Positions 34,115 through 42,912 of a stretch of DNA of 64,000 nucleotides are shown here, one piece after another. Position 1 is the stretch's first letter. The number at the start of each line of letters is the position of its first letter. Origin of the DNA: an uncultured Bryobacterales bacterium (GTDB taxonomy: Bacteria; Acidobacteriota; Terriglobia; Bryobacterales; Bryobacteraceae); NCBI GenBank assembly GCA_937959285.1, contig CALGAR010000090.1, positions 1-64,000 on the forward strand, written 5' to 3'. The position numbers and the translations under genes were made by a program. The notes below the pieces were generated by a model, which had not been told where the DNA came from, searched no databases, and worked only from the letters and a program-made list of their open reading frames with translations.

Positions 34115-35721
34115 TGAGTCTCAGACTTGCTGTTGTTCACGCGCTGCACAATCATCTTCTTCGCGTTTTCCAACAGACTCTTCGCTTTCGGCAGGGATTC
34201 AATCGCCTTCGCGACCATGGGATCGGTCTCAATGGTCAGGCGCCGCGATTCTTCGATGCTGAACGCCGTGGTGTAGACTTCCAGACGCAGCCGGCGCTTC
34301 ACCCAGTCATGGTTCTCAGCAAATTCGGCTTCCGTGAACCGGATGCCCGAATCCAGCAGATACTTGTGGAACTCGTTCATGATCTGGGTATCCGGCTCCC
34401 AATTCTTGGGTAGCTTGGCATCCGTCTTACCAAAATACTTGGCGGTGAAGTTGAAGAAGGCGTATTTCCTGAGCAGCTCGGTTTGGAAGCGGTTCAGCTT
34501 CTCCTGCTCAAACTTTTCATCAGGCGCGATACCGCCGCCGCCATAGACGGTGCGGCCGCTGTCCGTCAACTTCACGTCGTCCGGATTCTTCGTTTCCAGA
34601 TCCTTGCGGAAGTAGTAATCGTAGAAGGAGCGGTTCTGGTAATCACGCTGGATCAGGCGTCCGCTCGGCGTGTAATACTTAGCGGTGGTCAGCGCAAGCC
34701 CGGTATTCTCGCCAAGCGGGTAGACCGTCTGCACCAAACCCTTTCCGAACGTGTTCTCTCCAAGGATCCATGCGCGGTCGTGATCCTGAAGCGCGCCGGA
34801 AACGATCTCAGCCGCCGAAGCGGAATAGCGATTCACGAGGACGACGATCGGATAGTCGTGGCCGTTGCTGCCGTGGCGCGCCACGTACGGACGCTCCGCG
34901 GACGAACGTCCCCGGTGGGACACGATCGTCTGATTCCGCTGGAGGAAGCGGTCTGCAACCAGAACGCCTTCGTTCAGCAAGCCGCCCGGATTGTTCCGGA
35001 GATCGAGAATAAGACCCTTTATATTATCTTCGCCCAGCCTCTTCAGGTTCTCCTCTACCTCGCGGCTCGTGTTCTCATTAAAGCTATCAATGGCAAGGTA
35101 GGCGATGCCGGGCTTGAGCCAGAAGGCATCCGGGACACTCTTGCGCTCAATCTCGTCTCGAATGATGTTGAATTTCAGAGGCTGGTCGTGCCCTTCACGG
35201 CCTACGACCACCTGTACCGCCGTGCCGCGGGGCCCCTTCAGAAGATCGGCCACCTCCGTGGTGGTCAGACCGTCCGTACGCTTGTCGTTTACCTCGAGGA
35301 TGGTATCGCCGGGGCGAATGCCTGCCTTATAAGCTGGCGATCCGGGGAAAGGAGCGATGACAATCGTCTTCCCGTCCCGCTCGGACACGGTCATGCCGAC
35401 CCCATAGTAGTGGCCGCGCTGCTCTTCGCGTAACACGCGGAAGTCCCGGGGATCAAAGAAACTGGAATGCGGGTCAAGGGTTCGCAGCATGCCTGGGATT
35501 GCGCCCTTGTAGACCGCCTTGTCGGGGTTGACTTTGTCTGCGAAGTTGTTTTCCACCAGCTCGTAGACCGAGGTGAACATTCGAATGTTCGCGCTCAGGT
35601 CATCCTGATTGCCGGCGGCTGCCGCCACCCCCACGACTCCTGGCCCGTAGATCCCTCCCAGCACAGCAAACGCCCCAACAACGGCGGGAACAAAGAGGGT
35701 AGAGCGCCAGCTCATGGCCAT
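34111..35721 (-). CDS. ctpA: S41-family C-terminal processing peptidase
   Basis: A 536-residue periplasmic serine protease with an N-terminal signal or anchor helix (8-35). The PDZ domain spans about 105-190 (YYGVGMTV, GIRPGDTILEVND). The catalytic dyad is S302 in NRYSASAAE and K327 in TFGKGLVQ, with the expected 25-residue spacing. Family members trim C-termini of exported or tagged proteins. GGGGAGG six bases before the ATG is a strong ribosome-binding site, and TATACT lies further upstream. It is followed by guaA with a 4-base overlap. Confidence 0.92.
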   Translation of the reverse strand: MAMSWRSTLFVPAVVGAFAVLGGIYGPGVVGVAAAAGNQDDLSANIRMFTSVYELVENNFADKVNPDKAVYKGAIPGMLRTLDPHSSFFDPRDFRVLREEQRGHYYGVGMTVSERDGKTIVIAPFPGSPAYKAGIRPGDTILEVNDKRTDGLTTTEVADLLKGPRGTAVQVVVGREGHDQPLKFNIIRDEIERKSVPDAFWLKPGIAYLAIDSFNENTSREVEENLKRLGEDNIKGLILDLRNNPGGLLNEGVLVADRFLQRNQTIVSHRGRSSAERPYVARHGSNGHDYPIVVLVNRYSASAAEIVSGALQDHDRAWILGENTFGKGLVQTVYPLGENTGLALTTAKYYTPSGRLIQRDYQNRSFYDYYFRKDLETKNPDDVKLTDSGRTVYGGGGIAPDEKFEQEKLNRFQTELLRKYAFFNFTAKYFGKTDAKLPKNWEPDTQIMNEFHKYLLDSGIRFTEAEFAENHDWVKRRLRLEVYTTAFSIEESRRLTIETDPMVAKAIESLPKAKSLLENAKKMIVQRVNNSKSETH

Positions 35722-35832
35722 ACGTAACCTCCCCAGGATGTCATTTCAGTATACCAGGAACCAGGAATCAGTTGAGACACCAGCTCCTTACCCATTGGAC
35801 GCACCCGGCGGACGTAAGGGTGCGGGAGTTTT

Positions 35833-36339
35833 TCAGACGGCTCTGGACTTCCGGCCGGCGGCGGCGCCTTCGGCCTTGGCCGGCTTTCTCCCAGGAACAG
35901 CACTTTGCAGGCGGCGCACCTGGTCGCTCACACACACGAGAAACATGGGCTGCCTGGCGTTCTTCAAAATATCAATGATCCGAGTATGCCGGTCTTCCAG
36001 GTAGATCGTTCTGCCGTCTGTCAAAAGGTGGAGGTCGGATTCACTCTGCAGGACTTCGCTCAGGCGGCGGCCGACTTCACGCTGCAGGAAGCGCAAAACG
36101 CGGCGAATCTTCTGCAAGGAAAAACCCTTGCGCCGCAGCTCCGCAATCACGGTGATCTCGATCACCTCTGCGGGCAGGTAGACCCGCTTGTGGCCTTCGT
36201 GTCTGGGCGAGACAACTTTCCGCTCATCCCACCACTGCAGTTGTCGAAGGCTAACTCCTGCCAGGCGAGAGACTTCGCTGCTGGTATAAGTACGTTCAGT
36301 CGGTTCAGTTTCAGGTCGGTTCTTTTTTGTTTTGAACAT
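35833..36339 (-). CDS. MerR-family transcriptional regulator
   Basis: A 168-residue protein. After a basic lead, the winged helix has TYTSSEVSRLAGVSLRQLQWWDERKV (17-42), then HKRVYLPAEVIEI and GFSLQKIRRVLRFLQ, the MerR dimerisation helix. A middle portion with DGRTIYLEDRHTRIIDIL resembles regulators such as HspR or SoxR relatives without a metal site. No cysteine cluster is present, so it is not a typical metal sensor. It has its own promoter with TTGACA, a 16-base spacer and TACAAT (36408-36381). Confidence 0.85.
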   Translation of the reverse strand: MFKTKKNRPETEPTERTYTSSEVSRLAGVSLRQLQWWDERKVVSPRHEGHKRVYLPAEVIEITVIAELRRKGFSLQKIRRVLRFLQREVGRRLSEVLQSESDLHLLTDGRTIYLEDRHTRIIDILKNARQPMFLVCVSDQVRRLQSAVPGRKPAKAEGAAAGRKSRAV

Positions 36340-36380
36340 GCGCAGCCGCTTCCGTTCTCGGCAGATACTCGCCTTTCAGA

Positions 36381-36408
36381 ATTGTACTTGAGGCCGGAGG
36401 GCTGTCAA
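36381..36408 (-). promoter_or_regulatory. Predicted promoter of the MerR-family gene
   Basis: On the minus strand TTGACA (36408-36403), 16 bases, TACAAT (36386-36381). The expected transcription start is near 36375, about 35 bases before the start codon. Confidence 0.6.
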
Positions 36409-36484
36409 TAAAAATATTCCCGATTTCGCCGGGGACCTGCGCAGAAGGTGGTTTCTCCTTCCATTTCAATCACTTACTGAGATC

Positions 36485-36709
36485 CTACCCGCCCCCGACA
36501 AAATGAACAATCTCGATGGATGCGCCGTCCTCCAGCGCCGTCGTCTCCCAGTCGGGCTGGCGCACGATCCGGCCATTCATTTCCACAGCAACTCGCGACG
36601 GGTCAAGTTCGAGAGAATACAGGAGATCCAGCAAAGACTGACCCTCCGCCGCCGTACGCTTGCCGCCGTTCACGACAATTTCGATCGTTCTTGTTTTATC
36701 TTGTTGCAT
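36485..36709 (-). CDS. thiS: Sulfur carrier protein ThiS
   Basis: A 74-residue ubiquitin-fold protein, ending in HFVGGG with the C-terminal Gly-Gly that carries sulfur as a thiocarboxylate for thiazole synthesis. Readable core: IEIVVNGGKRTAAEGQSL and VAVEMNGRIV. The ATG at 36709 gives the usual size; upstream codons lack family similarity. No thiG or thiF is adjacent, so partners lie elsewhere. It is divergent from nuoA over 90 bases. Confidence 0.88.
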   Translation of the reverse strand: MQQDKTRTIEIVVNGGKRTAAEGQSLLDLLYSLELDPSRVAVEMNGRIVRQPDWETTALEDGASIEIVHFVGGG

Positions 36710-36736
36710 TCCAAGGACTCTTGGCAGTGGTGCGGT

Positions 36737-36766
36737 TTGACACCCTCTTACGCCCCTCATTATATT
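36737..36766 (+). promoter_or_regulatory. Predicted promoter of the nuo operon
   Basis: TTGACA (36737-36742), an 18-base spacer and TATATT (36761-36766). Expected start near 36773, giving a leader of about 27 bases ahead of nuoA. Confidence 0.65.
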
Positions 36767-36799
36767 GGAACTTAACAACCAGTTCGCCTGCGGACCTCG

Positions 36800-37246
36800 A
36801 TGCCAACGACATACACCGATTTGTATTTTCCTGTAGTGCTACAGGTAGTGCTTGCGGCGGTGATCGCAGCCGGGATGATCGGGACATCCTACATCCTTGG
36901 TAAGAAAGTGAGAAACGCCGCAAAAGACACGCCGTATGAATGCGGCATTAACCCGACCGGAAGCGCCAGGGAACGTTTCAGCGTCAAGTTCTATCTCGTC
37001 GCGATGCTGTTCATCGTGTTCGACATAGAAGCAATCTTTCTCTATCCGTGGGCTGTCGTATTCCGCGAACTACGGTTGTTCGCCTTCGTGGAAATGCTGC
37101 TGTTTATAGCGTTCGTCCTCGGAGGCTTTTTCTATATATGGAAAAGGGGCGTACTGAACTGGGCACAAGACACAAGCGAACCGGAACTGGAACACCTCGA
37201 TACCGCCGATCCCTTCGTGAAGCCCGAAGTGGCCGCCCAACAGTAA
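36800..37246 (+). CDS. nuoA: NADH-quinone oxidoreductase subunit A
   Basis: A 148-residue membrane subunit with three helices. The conserved loop DTPYECGINPTGSARERFSV (42-61) carries the glutamate and cysteine near the quinone cavity, followed by LVAMLFIVFDIEAIFLYPWA. The C-terminal 30 residues are hydrophilic. First gene of a 12-gene operon; the next gene is nuoC, not nuoB. Confidence 0.97.
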   Translation: MPTTYTDLYFPVVLQVVLAAVIAAGMIGTSYILGKKVRNAAKDTPYECGINPTGSARERFSVKFYLVAMLFIVFDIEAIFLYPWAVVFRELRLFAFVEMLLFIAFVLGGFFYIWKRGVLNWAQDTSEPELEHLDTADPFVKPEVAAQQ

Positions 37247-37253
37247 GGAATCA

Positions 37254-37742
37254 ATGCTCTCCGAACAATTGAAGGATTCCGCGACCGCATCGGCGATCGC
37301 CGCATGGGACGCCTCCGTGATCGAGGAGGCAAAGTTCGCGCTCGGCGAAACGACCCTGGTCGTCGCTGCGGATAAGATCGTCGCACTGTGCCGTTTCCTG
37401 AAAGAGGACCAGAAATTCATCCGGCTGAGCGGGCTGACAGCGGTGGACTGGTACCCGATGGAGCCCCGGTTTGAAGTCGTCTACCTGCTCCACTCGCTCG
37501 AGCGCAACGAGCGGCTCCGTCTGAAGTGCCGGGTGGGCGGAGAGAATCCGGAAATCGATTCGGTCACCGGCGTATGGCGCTCGGCAAACTGGTATGAGCG
37601 CGAAGTCTTCGATCTTTTCGGGGTTAAGTTCCGCAATCACCCCAATCTCAAACGGATCATGCTGCCGGATTACTGGGAGGGGCACCCGTTGCGAAAGGAC
37701 TTCCCGGTGCATGGCCACAAGTACAGCTATCAGAACGAATAG
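37254..37742 (+). CDS. nuoC: NADH-quinone oxidoreductase subunit C
   Basis: A 162-residue peripheral-arm subunit homologous to the 30-kDa subunit, a scaffold near the quinone end. It has LTAVDWYPMEPRFEVVYLLHS and the signature WYEREVFDLFGVKFRNHPNLKRI (about 109-131), then DYWEGHPLRKDFP. It starts 7 bases after nuoA. NuoB, which normally sits between A and C, is missing here. Confidence 0.96.
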   Translation: MLSEQLKDSATASAIAAWDASVIEEAKFALGETTLVVAADKIVALCRFLKEDQKFIRLSGLTAVDWYPMEPRFEVVYLLHSLERNERLRLKCRVGGENPEIDSVTGVWRSANWYEREVFDLFGVKFRNHPNLKRIMLPDYWEGHPLRKDFPVHGHKYSYQNE

Positions 37743-37751
37743 GAACCCGTC

Positions 37752-38981
37752 ATGAGCGATACGGTTACACCACCACCGGTTACAGCGGAAACCGAGGCCT
37801 CGGCGGAGCGAAGCACCAGACGGCGGATGACGCTAAACATGGGGCCCCAGCACCCCTCCACACACGGCGTTCTCCGCGTGCTTCTCGAACTGGACGGGGA
37901 AACGATCGTCCGGGCAGAGCCCGATATCGGCTATTTGCATACCGGTATCGAAAAACAATGCGAGTCGAAGACCTGGCAGCAAGCTGTCACTCTGACGGAC
38001 CGCGTTGATTACCTGTCGAACCTCTCCAACAACCTCTGCTACGCACTCGCCGTCGAAAAACTGCTCCAGCTGGAGATTCCGCCCCGCGCGCAGTGGATGC
38101 GCGTCCTGCTGGTGGAACTGACCCGTATCAACAGCCACCTCGTGTGGCTTGGCACCCATGCCCTCGACCTGGGCGCGATGAGCGTCTTTTTCTATTGCTT
38201 CCGGGAACGGGAAGACATTCTTCGCCTGTTCGAGATGTTCTCCGGGCAGCGGATGATGACCAGCTATATCCGGCCGGGCGGTCTTGCGCTGGAGCCGCCG
38301 CGCGGCTGGGACAAGGCGGTCCGCCGATTCATCGATGCGTTCCCAAGCAAAGTCGATCAGTATGAAAGCCTCCTCAACCGCAACCCGATCTTCCTGGAAA
38401 GGACAAAGGGTGTCGGAATTCTCCCTCTTGAGGATCTCCTCGATTTGGGCGTAACGGGCCCGATGATCCGGGCGGCCGGAATGCCCTGGGACATCCGCAA
38501 AAGCGAGCCCTACTCAAGTTACGAAAAGTTCGACTTTTCGGTTCCAACAAGAACTGAAAACGATGTCTATGCCCGTTTCCAGGTGCGGGTCGAGGAGATG
38601 CGGCAGAGCGCGAGGATCGTAAAGCAAGCGCTCGAAGGTATGCCCGAGGGTCCATGGAAGGCGGACGCGCCTGGGATCTTGCTCCCTGAGCGGGAGAAGA
38701 TGAAGACCCAGATGGAGGCCCTGATCTACCACTTCAAGATCGTTACCGAGGGCTATAGCGTGCCGGCTGGCGAAGCGTATCAGTGCGTTGAAGCCCCTCG
38801 CGGCGAGATTGGCTACTACGTGGTGAGCGACGGAACAAGCCGTCCCTATCGTGTGTTTATGCGGACACCCAGCTACGGCAATCTTCAGGCCCTGCCGGAC
38901 ATGATCCAAGGACAGTTGATTGCCGACACGATTGCCGCCATGGGAAGCATGGACTTTGTGCTTGGAGACGTAGACCGGTAA
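37752..38981 (+). CDS. nuoD: NADH-quinone oxidoreductase subunit D
   Basis: A 409-residue 49-kDa-type subunit that forms the quinone-binding site with NuoB. The loop MGPQHPSTHGVLRV (31-44) holds the histidine that contacts the quinone head, followed by DIGYLHTGIEKQCE and, later, TRINSHLVWLGTHALDLG. The typical end is SMDFVLGDVDR. Separate from nuoC, as in most non-enteric bacteria. Confidence 0.97.
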   Translation: MSDTVTPPPVTAETEASAERSTRRRMTLNMGPQHPSTHGVLRVLLELDGETIVRAEPDIGYLHTGIEKQCESKTWQQAVTLTDRVDYLSNLSNNLCYALAVEKLLQLEIPPRAQWMRVLLVELTRINSHLVWLGTHALDLGAMSVFFYCFREREDILRLFEMFSGQRMMTSYIRPGGLALEPPRGWDKAVRRFIDAFPSKVDQYESLLNRNPIFLERTKGVGILPLEDLLDLGVTGPMIRAAGMPWDIRKSEPYSSYEKFDFSVPTRTENDVYARFQVRVEEMRQSARIVKQALEGMPEGPWKADAPGILLPEREKMKTQMEALIYHFKIVTEGYSVPAGEAYQCVEAPRGEIGYYVVSDGTSRPYRVFMRTPSYGNLQALPDMIQGQLIADTIAAMGSMDFVLGDVDR

Positions 38982-38986
38982 AGACA

Positions 38987-39469
38987 ATGACGTTTTCTCC
39001 GAAACTTGAAGAGAAGTTCGCAGCGCTGCTGACGCATTATCCGGAAGGACGGCAGCGGGCAGCGCTGATTCCGATGCTTCTTTATGCGCAGGACGAAGTA
39101 GGCGCGATCACTCCCGAGCTGGTCGAGGAGGTGGCGAAGCGCTGCGGCGTCACGCCGCTTCAGGTGGATGAGGTCGTCGGGTACTACTCGATGCTCCACC
39201 GCAAGCCGCTCGGTAAGTACCACATCCAGGTCTGCACCAACATTAGCTGCATGCTGGTCGGGGGCGAGGAACTTTTCGAGCACGCCTGCAAGAAGCTGGG
39301 GATTGGCCACAAGCAGGTGACTCCTGACGGCCTTTTCTCCCTCGAAGAGGTCGAGTGCATGGGTGCCTGCTCCTGGGCACCGGCAATTCAGATCGGGTAC
39401 GAATTCCACCATAAGGTGACGCCCGAGAAATTGGACGAGCTCATCGAGGCGCTCCGGAAGATTCAATAA
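38987..39469 (+). CDS. nuoE: NADH-quinone oxidoreductase subunit E
   Basis: A 160-residue 24-kDa-type subunit, thioredoxin-like fold. The 2Fe-2S cluster N1a ligands are C83, C88, C124 and C128 (CTNISC and CMGACSWAP). An N-terminal helical domain contains YPEGRQRAALIPML. Together with nuoF and nuoG it makes the NADH-oxidising module, so this is a genuine NADH-type complex I. Confidence 0.96.
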   Translation: MTFSPKLEEKFAALLTHYPEGRQRAALIPMLLYAQDEVGAITPELVEEVAKRCGVTPLQVDEVVGYYSMLHRKPLGKYHIQVCTNISCMLVGGEELFEHACKKLGIGHKQVTPDGLFSLEEVECMGACSWAPAIQIGYEFHHKVTPEKLDELIEALRKIQ

Positions 39470-39473
39470 AGCC

Positions 39474-40772
39474 ATGCTCTACAACGAACCCAGTCCGCTC
39501 GAAGTGCGAGTGCTCACTCGCCGGTTCGGTTTGCCGAATTCGGCTTCCATCGATACCTATCTGGCGACCGACGGGTACAAGGCTCTCGAGAAAGCCTTCG
39601 ACATGACGCCCGACGAGATTATCGAGGAGGTGAAGACTTCCAACCTCCGGGGGCGCGGAGGAGCGGGCTTTCCCACTGGAATGAAGTGGGGGTTCGTACC
39701 TCGCAATTCACCCAAGCCGAAATACATCGTGGTGAATGGCGACGAAAGCGAGCCGGGCACTTGTAAGGACCGGTTGCTGATCGAAAACGACCCTCATCAA
39801 CTGATCGAGGGTGTTCTGATCGCGGCGCTCGCCGTAGGCGCCAGCCGCGGGTGGATCTACATTCGCGGCGAGTACCGTTATCTCATCGAGATAATGGATA
39901 AGGCGATCGCCGAAGCGTACGCCCGTGGCTATCTCGGGAAGAACATTCTTGGCCGTGGTTTTGACTTCGATCTTCACACGCACACAGGCGCCGGCGCCTA
40001 TGAATGCGGTGAAGAGTCCGCGTTGCTCGAATCGCTCGAGGGCAAGCGCGGCGTTCCTCGAATCCGTCCTCCGTTTCCCGCTGTCTCCGGCGCATTCCAG
40101 TGCCCCACGATTCTGAACAACGTCGAGACCTTTTCCGCAGTGCCCGCGATTATCCGCGACGGCGGTGCTGCCTTTGCCGCGCTGGGTACGCCGAAGAACG
40201 GAGGCACCAGGCTGTTCTGCCTTTCGGGCCACGTGAATAAGCCCGGCGTTTATGAACTGCCGATGGGCTTCAACCTGCTTCGGATGATCAATGAGGTTGG
40301 TGGAGGCGTTCGCGGCGGACGCGCATTGAAGGCGGTGATTCCGGGCGGCTCTTCCTGCCCCATTCTGAAAGCGGAAGAGTGCGATCTGCCGATGGATTAC
40401 GATTCGCTCGCCAAGGCGAAGAGCATGCTTGGCTCGGGCGGCGTGATCGTCATGGATGAAACCACCGATATGGTGAAGGCGGCGCTGCGTATCATGAAGT
40501 TCTATCAGCACGAGAGCTGCGGCTGGTGCATTCCCTGCCGCGAAGGGACAACCTGGTTGAAGAAGCTGCTCACGCGGATGGACGAGGGCCGCGGTTCAAG
40601 CAATGACATCGACCTCATTGCCGACTTGGCGAAGAATATGTTGGGCCGGACATTCTGCCCGCTCGGCGACGCTGCCGCCATGCCGACAATCTCCATCGTG
40701 GAGAAGTTCCGCGAGGAGTTCGAGGCGAAGCTCGCCGCATCCAGGACACAAAGCAAGTTCGTGGTGGTCTAA
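39474..40772 (+). CDS. nuoF: NADH-quinone oxidoreductase subunit F
   Basis: A 432-residue 51-kDa-type subunit that oxidises NADH. FMN and NADH sites: LRGRGGAGFPTGMKWGF (59-75), NGDESEPGTCKDR (88-100), and GAGAYECGEESALLESLEG. The N3 4Fe-4S cluster ligands are C349, C352 and C355 (SCGWCIPCREG) and C395 (TFCPLGD). Confidence 0.97.
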   Translation: MLYNEPSPLEVRVLTRRFGLPNSASIDTYLATDGYKALEKAFDMTPDEIIEEVKTSNLRGRGGAGFPTGMKWGFVPRNSPKPKYIVVNGDESEPGTCKDRLLIENDPHQLIEGVLIAALAVGASRGWIYIRGEYRYLIEIMDKAIAEAYARGYLGKNILGRGFDFDLHTHTGAGAYECGEESALLESLEGKRGVPRIRPPFPAVSGAFQCPTILNNVETFSAVPAIIRDGGAAFAALGTPKNGGTRLFCLSGHVNKPGVYELPMGFNLLRMINEVGGGVRGGRALKAVIPGGSSCPILKAEECDLPMDYDSLAKAKSMLGSGGVIVMDETTDMVKAALRIMKFYQHESCGWCIPCREGTTWLKKLLTRMDEGRGSSNDIDLIADLAKNMLGRTFCPLGDAAAMPTISIVEKFREEFEAKLAASRTQSKFVVV

Positions 40773-40798
40773 CCACACAATCGATTTGGGAAAGGCAA

Positions 40799-42892
40799 AT
40801 GGCTGATCTTATCAATCTGACAATCGACGGCAAAGCGATACAGGTGCCAGCCGGCACGCTGGTGATCGACGCTGCCAAGAAGGTCGGCATTGAGATTCCC
40901 GCATTCTGCTACTACGAAGGGCTATCGCTTCAGGCTGCCTGCCGCATGTGCCTCGTGGAAGTGGAAAAGGCTCCGAAGCTCCTGGCCGCCTGCACGCTGC
41001 CGGTTGCTGAGGGCATGGTAGTCCACACGGACTCGCCGGCGGTGCAGAAGGCCCGCAAGTACACGCTCGAATTTCTGCTGACGAATCACCCGCTCGATTG
41101 CCCCGTCTGCGACAAAGGCGGCGAGTGCGAACTCCAGGACATGGTGTTCCGCTACGGCGCCGGCGAAAGCCGCTTCACCGAAGTGAAGCAGCACGTCGAC
41201 GAAAAGCAGTGGTCCCCCATAGTCTTCTACGACGCTCCCCGGTGCATCCTCTGCTACCGGTGCGTGCGCATCTGCAATGAAGGAATGGGCGTTGGCGCGC
41301 TCGGCATCACGAATCGCGGCGTTACGGCCGAGATTACCCCGAGCCACGGAGACCACCTTGAGTGCGACGAGTGCGGAATGTGCATCGACATTTGCCCCGT
41401 CGGCGCTCTCACCAGCGGCACCTACCGCTACAAGACCCGGCCATGGGAGATGCAGCACGTGGGCACCATCTGCACACACTGCTCCAACGGCTGCAAAACC
41501 ACCCTCGGCGTCCGGAACAACCAGATCGTCCGGGCAAATAACAGAGACCGGTCCGGCATCAACGGGGAGTTTCTCTGCATCAAAGGGCGCTACGCCTTCG
41601 ACTTCAACAATCACCCAGACCGACTGCAATCGCCCCTGATGCGGGTGGGCAGCCAGTTTGAGCCGATCTCCTGGGCTCAGGCTCTCGAGATTGTGAGCAA
41701 GAAGTTCCAGGAAGTCCGGGAGCGCAACGGCAAGTTCGGGATCATCGGATCCAACCACACCACGAACGAAGAGAACTACTACCTGCAAAAGTTCGCGCGG
41801 CAAGGGTTAGGAACGAACAACATCGACCACCGCCGGACTGGTGACGTTGTTTCTCTTATCGATGCTCTTAGCGGCGCCTCCGGGAAGCTCGCTCAGTTTA
41901 GTGACCTGTACTCCACGAAGGCTGCGCTGGTGATCTCGAGCGACCTGTCCCAGCAGCATCCGCTTCTAGCCTTCCAGCTCCGGGCTAATTACAGGCATCA
42001 CCAGATGAAGATGTATGCCGTTACCCCGGGGCCTGTGCGCGAGGACAAGTATGCGGCGCGCAGCATCCGGGTTGAACCCGGCGGAGAGCTGCAAGCCGTC
42101 GAGAGCCTCCGCGATGAGCTGAAGGCGAACGGCGAGCTGCTGGTGATCTTCGGCGATGCAATTAAGGGCGAGGGGGTCCGGAAGCTGGTTTCGTTCGGCG
42201 AATCCCTGGGCATCCCCGTGAAGTATCTGGCCCTCGTCGATTACTCGAACTCACGCGGCGCCCTTGATATGGGCATGGTGCCGGAGTTGCTGCCCGGCTA
42301 CCGCCCGGCCAGCGAGAACGGCCTCGAACCGGGGCTGAACATGAATGAGATGCTCGCCGCGCCGGATCTCGATGTTTTGTGGGTTGTGGGCGAAAACCCG
42401 CTGGAGAACCGGGCGCCTGCATCCGATCGTACCTTTATCGTCGTCCAGGACATGTTCCTCACGGAAACAGCACAGTACGCCAGTATCGTCCTTCCCTCGG
42501 CGTCCGCCTATGAGAAGACCGGAACCGTGACGAACGTGACCGGCGAGGTGCAACGGCTCAAGAGAGGTCCGAAGACGATGGGCGCAAAACCGGATCTGGA
42601 GATCTTCGGGCTCATCGCGAAAGGAATGGGTCTGAACCTCGGCACCTGGACGCCCGACGCTGTATTTGAAGAGATTCGCCAAACGGTGCGCGGTTATAAT
42701 GTTCCTTTGCCAGTCATTGCCACCGGTGGAGCTGCGCAAACCGCTCCCGTCAATGGCCGGGTACCGGTTCAAGTCCGTCCTGAACTGATCCGGTCTGCCG
42801 GCGACACTCTCTATACATCTGGATCACTGGGCCGCTATTCAAAGACTTTAAGCGCTGTGGTTGAAGCGCCCGGCGCACTTTATAAGCCGTGA
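40799..42892 (+). CDS. nuoG: NADH-quinone oxidoreductase subunit G
   Basis: A 697-residue 75-kDa-type subunit. The 2Fe-2S cluster N1b uses C37, C48, C51 and C65. N5 uses H97, C101, C104 and C110. N4 follows in CILCYRCVRIC and CDECGMCIDICP. A further CTHCSNGC with a fourth cysteine 27 residues later matches the optional cluster N7 pattern. The C-terminal two-thirds is a molybdopterin-oxidoreductase-like domain without evidence for a bound cofactor. Confidence 0.96.
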   Translation: MADLINLTIDGKAIQVPAGTLVIDAAKKVGIEIPAFCYYEGLSLQAACRMCLVEVEKAPKLLAACTLPVAEGMVVHTDSPAVQKARKYTLEFLLTNHPLDCPVCDKGGECELQDMVFRYGAGESRFTEVKQHVDEKQWSPIVFYDAPRCILCYRCVRICNEGMGVGALGITNRGVTAEITPSHGDHLECDECGMCIDICPVGALTSGTYRYKTRPWEMQHVGTICTHCSNGCKTTLGVRNNQIVRANNRDRSGINGEFLCIKGRYAFDFNNHPDRLQSPLMRVGSQFEPISWAQALEIVSKKFQEVRERNGKFGIIGSNHTTNEENYYLQKFARQGLGTNNIDHRRTGDVVSLIDALSGASGKLAQFSDLYSTKAALVISSDLSQQHPLLAFQLRANYRHHQMKMYAVTPGPVREDKYAARSIRVEPGGELQAVESLRDELKANGELLVIFGDAIKGEGVRKLVSFGESLGIPVKYLALVDYSNSRGALDMGMVPELLPGYRPASENGLEPGLNMNEMLAAPDLDVLWVVGENPLENRAPASDRTFIVVQDMFLTETAQYASIVLPSASAYEKTGTVTNVTGEVQRLKRGPKTMGAKPDLEIFGLIAKGMGLNLGTWTPDAVFEEIRQTVRGYNVPLPVIATGGAAQTAPVNGRVPVQVRPELIRSAGDTLYTSGSLGRYSKTLSAVVEAPGALYKP

Positions 42893-42912
42893 CGAAAGGC
42901 TCGCGCTAAGGA

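Noticed and set aside
32792..34117. A 441-codon plus-strand frame opposite guaA.
   Set aside because: It is the complement of a conserved gene with clear catalytic motifs; the long frame follows from GC-rich third positions.
34483..35433. A 316-codon plus-strand frame opposite the C-terminal processing protease.
   Set aside because: The protease has intact PDZ and Ser/Lys dyad motifs; the opposite frame shows no family features.
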